A stretch of 64,000 nucleotides of DNA from Streptococcus porci DSM 23759 (GTDB lineage: Bacteria; Bacillota; Bacilli; Lactobacillales; Streptococcaceae): assembly GCF_000423765.1 (NCBI RefSeq), contig NZ_KE384089.1:73729-137728 (forward strand). The letters are read 5' to 3'. Shown here piece by piece: positions 48,219 to 55,511 of this stretch; the stretch's first letter is position 1; each line of letters starts with the position of its first letter. The position numbers were made by a program, and so were the translations under genes. The notes under the pieces are model-generated. The model ran no database searches, had not been told where the DNA came from, and was given only the letters and a program-made list of their open reading frames with translations.

Positions 48219-48337
48219 AGTTGTGTTTATGTTTTGGCATAGATACGACTTTTGGAGTACTTCAAAAAAGTATCTGTGCCGCTTGTCTTGGGTTTATCCA
48301 TAAAAGAAAAGCGTCATAGGAAACTAGGCGCTTTTTT
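48201..48337 (+). promoter_or_regulatory. Trp attenuator (alternative RNA hairpins)
   Basis: Hairpin A: GGCATAGATAC/GTATCTGTGCC (48236-48246, 48270-48280), 11 pairs. Antiterminator: CGCTTGTCTT (48280-48289) with AAGAAAAGCG (48304-48313), one mismatch. Terminator: AAGCGTC/GGCGCTT with TAG/CTA and gaaa loop, then T6 (48309-48337). The terminator and antiterminator share AAGCG. The leader sequence CAAAGCTGGC (48201-48210), over the second Trp codon, can pair with GCCGCTTG (48278-48285), removing the antiterminator arm when the ribosome does not stall. The fold is drawn by hand. Confidence 0.75.
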
Positions 48338-48396
48338 GCATACCTCCTTTATCATTAATCGATAGCCTAGTCTCAACAAAGAAAGAAGGAAAAGTT

Positions 48397-49572
48397 ATGA
48401 CAGAAAAAGGTTTTTACGGTGAATTTGGTGGTTCTTTTGTTTCAGAAGAAATTCAAACATTGCTTAATGAACTAGAAGAAGTATTTGAAAAGTATCGAAA
48501 TGATGAAGACTTTTTAGCTGAGTATCAATATTACCTGACGGATTATTCGGGTCGAGAAACCCCGCTCTACTTTGCAGAAAGTTTGAGTAATCATCTTGGT
48601 GGTGCCAAAATTTATCTAAAACGTGAAGATTTAAATCACTTAGGCTCACACAAGTTAAATAACGTTTTAGGGCAAATTCTCCTAGCAAAACGCATGGGTA
48701 AGACCCGTGTGATTGCTGAGACAGGTGCAGGTCAACATGGTGTAGCAACAGCGGCAGCAGCAGCCAAATTCGGCATGGCCTGTGATGTCTACATGGGTGC
48801 TGAGGATGTGAAACGCCAACGCCTCAACGTTTTCCGCATGGAAATGATGGGAGCTAGGGTACACGCGGTTGAAGCTGGTACAGCTACTCTTAAAGAAGCA
48901 GTAGATGCTGCTTTTGCTGCATGGATGGCTGATTTGGATGCCTTCTATGTACTTGGCTCTGCAGTTGGACCACACCCTTACCCTAGTATCGTGCATGAAT
49001 TCCAAAAAATCATTTCTGAAGAATCTCGTCAACAGATTTTGGACAAGGAAGGTCGTCTTCCAGATGCAGTCATTGCCTGTGTCGGTGGTGGTTCAAATGC
49101 TATTGGAGCCTTCTCACAATATGTTGCTGATGAAACTGTAGCTTTGATTGGAGTTGAAGCGGCTGGACACGGTGTTGACACGGAGAAACACGCTGCAACC
49201 ATGACCAAGGGAAGTGTTGGCATCATTGATGGGATGAAGACCATTGCCCTTTTTGAAAAGGATGGCTCTGTCGCACCTGTGTACTCCATTTCAGCAGGTT
49301 TGGATTATCCAGGAGTTGGTCCAGAGCACGCATTTTTGAGAGAGAGTGGTCGTGTCACTTATGTACCTGCTACAGATGATGAAGCGGTTCAAGCTCTGCT
49401 TTTGCTCTCAAAAACGGAGGGAATAATCCCAGCTATTGAAAGTTCCCATGCCCTAGCAGAAGCTATCAAACGGGCTCCTCAGATGACTAAGGATCAAATT
49501 ATTATTGTAAACCTCTCTGGACGTGGTGACAAAGACGTTGCAGCTATTGCAGATTATTTAGAAAATAAATAG
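48397..49572 (+). CDS. trpB: Tryptophan synthase beta chain, stand-alone
   Basis: 391 aa, PLP enzyme joining indole and serine. Motifs: YGEFGGSFVSEE, GRETPLYFAE, PLP-lysine in LGSHKLNNVLGQ, catalytic Glu in AETGAGQHGVAT and the phosphate site CVGGGSNAIG. GSHKLNN replaces the more usual GAHKINN. No trpA or other trp gene is beside it; it is with a transporter, which suggests it salvages indole or acts as a second copy. AGAAGGA-type SD upstream. Controlled by the trp attenuator. Confidence 0.94.
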   Translation: MTEKGFYGEFGGSFVSEEIQTLLNELEEVFEKYRNDEDFLAEYQYYLTDYSGRETPLYFAESLSNHLGGAKIYLKREDLNHLGSHKLNNVLGQILLAKRMGKTRVIAETGAGQHGVATAAAAAKFGMACDVYMGAEDVKRQRLNVFRMEMMGARVHAVEAGTATLKEAVDAAFAAWMADLDAFYVLGSAVGPHPYPSIVHEFQKIISEESRQQILDKEGRLPDAVIACVGGGSNAIGAFSQYVADETVALIGVEAAGHGVDTEKHAATMTKGSVGIIDGMKTIALFEKDGSVAPVYSISAGLDYPGVGPEHAFLRESGRVTYVPATDDEAVQALLLLSKTEGIIPAIESSHALAEAIKRAPQMTKDQIIIVNLSGRGDKDVAAIADYLENK

Positions 49573-49581
49573 GAGAACAGG

Positions 49582-50580
49582 ATGAAAAATAAAGGACTTA
49601 TCGGGACACTTATTGCCATTGCGCTTCTGGTTGGCTTTTCGTTTATTTCTAAGGGAAATGGCGGAGCTGAAAAAGCGTCAAAAAATCAGGTGGTTAAAAT
49701 TGGTATTTTACAGTTTGTTACCCATGATGCTCTGGATGCTATTAACCAAGGAATCGTCGATGGTTTGGCTGACGCGGGATATGAAGGAGCGACAGTTGAG
49801 CTGACGCAGATGAATGCAGAGGCAGATCAAAGCAAAATCAAAACGATGTCAGATCAACTGGTTAAAGATAACGACTTAGTTATCGGAATTGCGACGCCAG
49901 CGGCACAAGGTCTAGCTAACGCAACCAGTGACATCCCAGTAGTTATGGGAGCCATTTCTGACCCAGTCGGTGCAAAATTGGTCAAAAATTTAGACAAACC
50001 GGAAGCAAACGTTACGGGAACCTCAAACCAAGTGCCTATCAAACAAGGGGTGGAGCTCATCAAACAAGTCACTCCTAATGTAAAAAAAGTGGGTGTCCTT
50101 TACGCAAGTAGCGAGGATAATTCTGTGTCGCAAGTTAAAGCTTTCAAAGAATTTGCGACTGAAGTTGGCATAGAAGTTATTGACTTTGCTGTGCCATCAA
50201 GTAATGACATCGCTGCGACCATGAGCGTAGCTGTAGGTAAGGTAGATGCCATCTTTGTTCCTCAAGATAACACTATTGCGTCAGCTTTTCCAACTGTCAT
50301 CAGCGCGACCAACCAAGCTAAGATTCCGGTTTATTCTAGCGTTGATACCATGGTTGCTCAAGGCAGTCTAGCTGCTATTTCTCAAAGCCAATATGAACTT
50401 GGCCGTGAAACTGCTAAAATTGCTGTCAAACTTTTGGCGGGTCAAGAGGTAAAAAATGTTCCAGTCAATGTCATTGATACTGGGACACCGATTGTCAATC
50501 CTAAGGCAGCCGAGCTTTTAGGGATCAGCCTTCCGAAAGAGGTTCTGGAACAAGCGGATGTTCTTGAGACGTCAGAGTAA
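49582..50580 (+). CDS. trpX: ABC transporter substrate-binding protein (TrpX type)
   Basis: 332 aa, ABC_sub_bind family. N-terminal anchor, MKNKGLIGTLIAIALLVGFSFIS, but no lipobox cysteine, so it is membrane-anchored or secreted rather than a lipoprotein. Mature part begins VVKIGILQFVTHDALDAINQ. The TrpXYZ assignment rests on the type of transporter plus the Trp leader and trpB upstream; related genes are called TrpXYZ in Firmicutes. Confidence 0.85.
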   Translation: MKNKGLIGTLIAIALLVGFSFISKGNGGAEKASKNQVVKIGILQFVTHDALDAINQGIVDGLADAGYEGATVELTQMNAEADQSKIKTMSDQLVKDNDLVIGIATPAAQGLANATSDIPVVMGAISDPVGAKLVKNLDKPEANVTGTSNQVPIKQGVELIKQVTPNVKKVGVLYASSEDNSVSQVKAFKEFATEVGIEVIDFAVPSSNDIAATMSVAVGKVDAIFVPQDNTIASAFPTVISATNQAKIPVYSSVDTMVAQGSLAAISQSQYELGRETAKIAVKLLAGQEVKNVPVNVIDTGTPIVNPKAAELLGISLPKEVLEQADVLETSE

Positions 50581-50693
50581 GGTCAGTTTGTTCCTCATTT
50601 TTTAAATAATAAGCAAAATTTAACAGAAAGGATTGCTCGGCTTATTCCTCTGAGCTGGGCAGGGGACTGAGTTTTGTCCCTAATATCTTCATT

Positions 50694-51560
50694 ATGATTA
50701 TTTCAGCCGTATCGCAGGGGCTTCTGTATGGTATTTTAGGATTAGGTATTTACCTGACTTTTAGGATTTTAAACTTTCCAGATATGACAACGGAGGGCTC
50801 CTTTCCACTTGGAGCAGCAGTGACAGTCACTCTGATAAATCAGCAGGTTCACCCTTTGTTGGCGACGCTGGCTGGTATGTTGGTGGGGTGTTTGGCTGGT
50901 TTGGTGACAGGGCTTCTTTATACCAAAGGGAAAATTCCGACAATCTTATCAGGGATTTTAGTCATGACTTCTGCTAATTCAATCATGCTTATGGTGATGG
51001 GTAGAGCAAACTTGGGACTTTTGGGAAAGAAAACCCTGGTTGATTTGTTGCCTTTCAGTAAAGACGCTAATTTTCTAGTGCTTGGCTTGGTTTCTGTTGC
51101 TCTGGTGATTGCCTGTTTGATTTTCTTTTTGCACACGCGACTAGGACAGGCTTATATCGCTACGGGAGATAACCGCGATATGGCAAAGAGCTTTGGTATC
51201 AACACGGATGGTATGGAAGTGATGGGTTTGGTCGTTTCAAATGGAATCATTGCACTGTCTGGTGCTTTGATTGCTCAGCAAGATGGCTACGCGGACGTTC
51301 AAAAGGGGATTGGTATTATCGTTGTCGGTCTAGCAAGCATTATCATTGGGGAAGTTCTTTATAACAATTTAACCTTATTAGAACGCCTCATTGCCATTGT
51401 GGTAGGAAGTATCTTGTACTGGGCTTTGATTACGACGATTCTTGCTCTTGGTTTTAACAGTAACTACCTTAAAATATATAGCGCCATCGTACTTGCGCTC
51501 TGCTTGATTTTCCCAACTCTTAAAGCAAAATTTTTCAAAGGAGTGACCTTATCACGATGA
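50694..51560 (+). CDS. trpY: ABC transporter permease (TrpY type)
   Basis: 288 aa, about nine membrane helices, branched-chain-amino-acid-like permease family. Seen: MIISAVSQGLLYGILGLGIYL, FRILNFPDMTTEGSFPLG and the cytoplasmic coupling segment GIGIIVVGLASIIIGEVL. There is no SD before the ATG, and 113 bases with a GGGAC/GTCCC hairpin (about 50663-50684) separate it from trpX; no upstream start in frame is possible. Overlaps trpZ by ATGA. Confidence 0.88.
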   Translation: MIISAVSQGLLYGILGLGIYLTFRILNFPDMTTEGSFPLGAAVTVTLINQQVHPLLATLAGMLVGCLAGLVTGLLYTKGKIPTILSGILVMTSANSIMLMVMGRANLGLLGKKTLVDLLPFSKDANFLVLGLVSVALVIACLIFFLHTRLGQAYIATGDNRDMAKSFGINTDGMEVMGLVVSNGIIALSGALIAQQDGYADVQKGIGIIVVGLASIIIGEVLYNNLTLLERLIAIVVGSILYWALITTILALGFNSNYLKIYSAIVLALCLIFPTLKAKFFKGVTLSR

Positions 51561-52315
51561 CAAAAATTGTAGAACTCAAAAATGCAACGGTCCGTGTCAA
51601 CAACGGTTTTGATGACTTTAAGACGATTTTAGATGATGTTAGTCTGGATATTTACGAACATGATTTTCTAACCATTTTGGGTGGCAACGGCGCTGGTAAG
51701 TCAACTCTCTTTAACGTGATTGCTGGGACACTTATGCTAACAAGCGGAAGTATCCTTATCATGGGTGAGGATGTGACCAATTTGCCTGCGGAAAAGCGCG
51801 CCAAATACCTATCACGTGTTTTTCAGGATCCTAAAATGGGAACGGCCCCTCGTATGACTGTTGCTGAAAATCTTCTCATTGCCAAGTATCGTGGTGAGAA
51901 GCGCAGCCTTTTGCCAAGAAAAATCCACGACTTTTCTGAGGAATTTTTACGCCTTTTGGCTAAAACTGGCAACGGATTGGAGCGTCATTTGAATACGCCA
52001 GCAGGTCTTCTATCTGGAGGTCAAAGGCAGGCGCTCAGTCTTTTGATGGCAACATTGAAACGCCCAGAACTTTTGCTTCTGGATGAACACACCGCTGCCC
52101 TTGACCCCAAGACCTCATCTTCCCTCATGGCCTTGACTGACACCTTTGTGAATCAAGATCAGCTGACTGCGCTCATGATAACCCACCGTATGGAGGACGC
52201 TCTTACTTATGGTAATCGGGTTTTGGTTATGAAGGATGGAAAAATTATCAAAGAGGTGTCAGCAATCGAAAAAGCTCAAATGACTATTGCTGATTACTAC
52301 AAAATATTTGAATAA
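51557..52315 (+). CDS. trpZ: ABC transporter ATP-binding protein (TrpZ type)
   Basis: 252 aa. Walker A LGGNGAGKST, Q-loop VFQDPKMGT, signature LSGGQRQAL, Walker B LLLLDEHTAALDPK, switch His MITHRMEDAL. Drives import with TrpX and TrpY. ATGA overlap with trpY. A terminator follows. Confidence 0.93.
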   Translation: MTKIVELKNATVRVNNGFDDFKTILDDVSLDIYEHDFLTILGGNGAGKSTLFNVIAGTLMLTSGSILIMGEDVTNLPAEKRAKYLSRVFQDPKMGTAPRMTVAENLLIAKYRGEKRSLLPRKIHDFSEEFLRLLAKTGNGLERHLNTPAGLLSGGQRQALSLLMATLKRPELLLLDEHTAALDPKTSSSLMALTDTFVNQDQLTALMITHRMEDALTYGNRVLVMKDGKIIKEVSAIEKAQMTIADYYKIFE

Positions 52316-52323
52316 GAAAACAG

Positions 52324-52345
52324 GTCTGTCTTTGGCAGACTTTTT
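52324..52345 (+). terminator. Terminator of the trp transport operon
   Basis: GTCTG (52324-52328) and CAGAC (52336-52340) with T5. Confidence 0.75.
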
Positions 52346-52376
52346 ACATCTCTTTTCAGAAAAAAATCACTAAATA

Positions 52377-52568
52377 TGGTATAATACAATGGACTGTAAT
52401 TCGACTTACCAACCACTTTCTACGTGGACGTAAGGAACGTTTGTAAACTTATTTAACTAATTTAACGAGAAAGGAGAGTTTAGTTAGTAACTCTAACTGA
52501 ACGGGGAACCTTTGGCATTTGTAGTAAACATAGATTAGGAAATCCAAAGTTCCCTTGTATCTCAACAT
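52377..52568 (+). promoter_or_regulatory. Promoter and structured leader of rnjB
   Basis: Extended -10 TGG-TATAAT at 52377-52385 starts a leader of about 175 bases. It contains CCAC/GTGG (about 52420-52434), a partial TAACTAA/TTAGTTA pairing around AGAAAGGAGAG, and a long-range stem GGGAACcTTTGG (52504-52515) with CCAAAGTTCCC (52544-52554), ending 15 bases before the ATG. There is no SD immediately before the ATG. Possible self-regulation by RNase J; not known. Confidence 0.55.
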
Positions 52569-54230
52569 ATGAGTGACATTAAAATTATTGCTTTAGGTGG
52601 AGTTCGTGAAAACGGGAAAAACTTTTACCTGGCTGAAGTCAACGAATCCATTTTTATTTTGGATGCTGGTCTTAAATACCCAGAAAATGAGCAACTGGGG
52701 GTTGACGTGGTTATCCCAAATCTGGAATACTTAGTGGAAAATAAGGAACGTGTGCAGGGCGTTTTCTTGACACACGGACATGCCGATGCAATCGGAGCTT
52801 TACCTTATCTCTTGCAAGAAGTTAAGGTTCCTATTTTTGGTTCGGAATTGACCATTGAACTAGCAAAATTGATGGTTAAAAATAACAATGCAACTAAGAA
52901 GTTCAACAATTTCCATGTGGTTGACAGTGCAACTGAAATTGAGTTTAAAGATGCGACAATTTCATTCTTTAAAACCACTCACTCTATCCCTGAGAGCTTG
53001 GGTATTGTCGTGGGGACTGATCGGGGAAATATCGTCTATACAGGCGACTTCAAGTTTGATCAGGCTGCACGCAAATTTTATGAAACCGATTTAGGGCGTC
53101 TGGCTGAAATCGGGCGTGAAGGCGTCCTTGCCTTACTGTCAGACTCTGCCAATGCAAGTAGTACGGCTCAAGTTGCTAGCGAGGCTGAGGTTGGGGTTGA
53201 GATGAATAATGTCATCGAAGAAGCGCAGGGACGCGTTATTGTGGCTGCGGTTGCTTCCAACTTGGTTCGTATTCAGCAGGTCTTCGATGCAGCTGCTCGT
53301 TTTGGTCGGAGAGTTGTTCTGACTGGTTTTGACGTTGAGAATATTGTTCGAACAGCCATTAAACTAAAAAAATTATCGGTTTTTAATGACCGTTTGATTA
53401 TCAAAGCCAAAGACATGAACCAGTACGAGGATCATGAGTTGATTATCCTTGAGACAGGACGTATGGGTGAGCCAATCAATGGTTTGCAAAAAATGGCACT
53501 TGGTCGCCATCGCTATGTTCACATCAAGGATGGAGACTTGGTTTATATCGTAACTACTCCAAGTATCGCTAAGGAAGCAATGGTGGCGCGTGTCAACAAC
53601 CTAATTTACAAGGCCGGCGGTTCGGTCAAGATGATTACGCAAAATTTGCGCGTGTCGGGTCATGCTAATGGTCGTGATTTGCAACTGATGATGAACCTGA
53701 TAAAACCAAAATACCTCTTCCCGATTCAAGGAGAATACCGTGATTTAGCTGCCCATGCTAAATTAGCCGAGGAAATTGGAATCCTTCCAGAAAACATTTA
53801 CATCGTGAAACGCGGTGATATTATGCACCTGTCCGACCAAGGATTTCTCCATGAGGGAGGTGTCCCAGCAGCAGATGTTATGATTGATGGAAATGCTATC
53901 GGTGATGTGGGTAATATCGTCTTGCGTGATCGCAAAATCTTGTCAGAAGATGGCATTTTTATCGTTGCTTTAACGGTCAACAAACGCCATAAGAAAATCA
54001 TTTCAAAAGCAAGGGTTCACACACGCGGTTTTGTCTATGTCAAGAAAAGTCGTGATATTATGCGAGAATCTGCTGAATTGGTCAATACCACAGTTGAAAA
54101 TTATCTAGCTAAGGACAACTTTGATTGGCCAGAATTGAAGGCAGCGGTTCGCGATGACCTCAGTAAATTCCTTTTTGATCAGACAAAACGTCGCCCAGCG
54201 GTGCTACCTGTTATCATGGAAGTGCGCTAA
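52569..54230 (+). CDS. rnjB: Ribonuclease J2
   Basis: 553 aa, same length as the pneumococcal RNase J2. MBL/beta-CASP fold. The metal motif reads HGHADAIGALPYL, with Ala for the second His found in active RNase J1 (HGHEDHIG); this degeneration is typical of J2, which works as a partner of J1. GDFKFDQ, SDSANAS, SGHANGRDLQ and the C-terminal KRRPAVLPVIMEVR are recognised. Estimated to be co-conserved with the esterase gene next to it. Confidence 0.94.
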   Translation: MSDIKIIALGGVRENGKNFYLAEVNESIFILDAGLKYPENEQLGVDVVIPNLEYLVENKERVQGVFLTHGHADAIGALPYLLQEVKVPIFGSELTIELAKLMVKNNNATKKFNNFHVVDSATEIEFKDATISFFKTTHSIPESLGIVVGTDRGNIVYTGDFKFDQAARKFYETDLGRLAEIGREGVLALLSDSANASSTAQVASEAEVGVEMNNVIEEAQGRVIVAAVASNLVRIQQVFDAAARFGRRVVLTGFDVENIVRTAIKLKKLSVFNDRLIIKAKDMNQYEDHELIILETGRMGEPINGLQKMALGRHRYVHIKDGDLVYIVTTPSIAKEAMVARVNNLIYKAGGSVKMITQNLRVSGHANGRDLQLMMNLIKPKYLFPIQGEYRDLAAHAKLAEEIGILPENIYIVKRGDIMHLSDQGFLHEGGVPAADVMIDGNAIGDVGNIVLRDRKILSEDGIFIVALTVNKRHKKIISKARVHTRGFVYVKKSRDIMRESAELVNTTVENYLAKDNFDWPELKAAVRDDLSKFLFDQTKRRPAVLPVIMEVR

Positions 54231-54287
54231 ATCATTGGCAAACAGTGCCTAAGGTAAGGCTGTTTTCTTGAAAAGAAAGAGGGAAAT

Positions 54288-55079
54288 ATGGCTACATTTG
54301 AAATAGAATATCAATCAGCTGTGCTGGATATGGTGCGCCATGTGTCGGTCATTTATCCAGATGCGGCTGAGGTAACAGCAGAAGAAGCTGCATCAAGGGA
54401 TATCCCTGTGCTTTATCTCTTACACGGAATGGGTGGAAATGAGGACTCGTGGCGTAAACGAACTGCCATTGAACGCCTTTTACGTCATACCAATCTAATT
54501 GTCGTAATGCCGACAACCGATTTGGGCTGGTACACCAATACGACCTATGGACTCAATTACTACGATGCTATCGCAAAAGAATTACCTAGGGTTATGCAGC
54601 GTTTCTTTCCTAATATGACGACAAAGCGGGATAAAACCTTTATTGCAGGGCTTTCTATGGGTGGGTATGGTGCTTTTAAAATTGCCTTATCTACAAATCA
54701 ATACAGTTGGGCGGGCTCATTTTCAGGTGCCATTGGAATTGGTTTGGACCAGCAAGACTTAACGCATGCAACTGGTGCAGAGGGAGCTTATTGGAAGGGC
54801 GTATTTGGCGATATCAGTCAAATATCAACATCTGAACATGTCTTAACAAACCTTATAAAAGACCATGATAAGAAAACGAAATTCTATGCTTGGTGTGGTG
54901 AGGAGGATTTCCTTTATCAGGCGAACCAAGTTGCAGTACAGCAGTTTAAGAAAGCAGGTCTTGATTTAAGCTATGCACATGCACCAGGTAAGCACGAATG
55001 GTACTACTGGGAAAAACAATTAGAAGTTTTCTTGGAAATGCTACCGATTGCATACGTCAAAGAGGAGAGATTAAGTTAA
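54288..55079 (+). CDS. estA: Esterase (EstA/tributyrin esterase family)
   Basis: 263 aa alpha/beta hydrolase. Nucleophile elbow [10 protein letters not shown] (Ser about 125), oxyanion [12 protein letters not shown], Asp in WCGEEDFLY and catalytic His in [11 protein letters not shown]. The S-formylglutathione hydrolase-like family includes the tributyrin esterase of dairy streptococci, which forms flavour esters. AAAGAGGG before the ATG. It is 57 bases after rnjB, likely the same transcript. Confidence 0.92.
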   Translation: MATFEIEYQSAVLDMVRHVSVIYPDAAEVTAEEAASRDIPVLYLLHGMGGNEDSWRKRTAIERLLRHTNLIVVMPTTDLGWYTNTTYGLNYYDAIAKELPRVMQRFFPNMTTKRDKTFIAGLSMGGYGAFKIALSTNQYSWAGSFSGAIGIGLDQQDLTHATGAEGAYWKGVFGDISQISTSEHVLTNLIKDHDKKTKFYAWCGEEDFLYQANQVAVQQFKKAGLDLSYAHAPGKHEWYYWEKQLEVFLEMLPIAYVKEERLS

Positions 55080-55335
55080 AGTGTACACAGTGAAAAGAAT
55101 TCACTAGAAGCCTTAAGGAAATTTTCGTGTGTCTAAAATTTCAGGCTCTATAATCTCCATGATAGTTTTGGTTTATCCACTATAGAAATTATAGAGCTCT
55201 TATTCAAATCTTATCTTCTTGTCGACTTAAATCGATTGTAGATAGAAATAGTCTACCGTTATTTTTTGATTCTTATCTAGTATCTCTTTGAGAAGTTATG
55301 TAAAGGATTTTCATCCAGATAAAAGCAGAGAAAAC
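55080..55335. other. Gene-free stretch before the riboswitch
   Basis: About 256 bases, AT-rich, with no frame I can support. Ends at a AAAGCAG/CTGCTTT hairpin (55322-55357) that may terminate estA transcription. Confidence 0.5.
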
Positions 55336-55364
55336 TTGTTTTTTTCCTGCTTTTTTTATATAAT
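55336..55364 (+). promoter_or_regulatory. Promoter of the Mn riboswitch transcript
   Basis: TTGTTT (55336-55341), 17-base spacer, TATAAT (55359-55364). The aptamer starts about 10 bases later. Confidence 0.7.
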
Positions 55365-55372
55365 TATTAACT

Positions 55373-55487
55373 ATCAAGGGAGTAGCAGACGGGAGAGCCC
55401 GTGATTATGTCGTCACTACGAAAATGATTTTCCGGCATGATCTTAAACAGCGAGACTTGTTCAAAAATCAAACAGGTTTTTTTATTT
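55373..55487 (+). ncRNA. yybP-ykoY manganese riboswitch
   Basis: AAGGGAGTAGC at the 5' side, a CGGGAGAGCCCG hairpin, GGCATGATC and the conserved CAGCGAGAC at the 3' side: the features of the yybP-ykoY aptamer. It ends in a terminator, ACTTGTT (55455-55461) against AACAGGT (55471-55477) plus a long T run. Manganese would stop termination and turn on the P-type ATPase below, the arrangement described for pneumococcal mgtA. Confidence 0.87.
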
Positions 55488-55511
55488 GGAAAAACCAAGG
55501 GAGGAGACATT

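Noticed and set aside
55437..55511. N-terminal extension of the P-type ATPase
   Set aside because: Falls in the riboswitch terminator; ATG 55512 has a strong SD.
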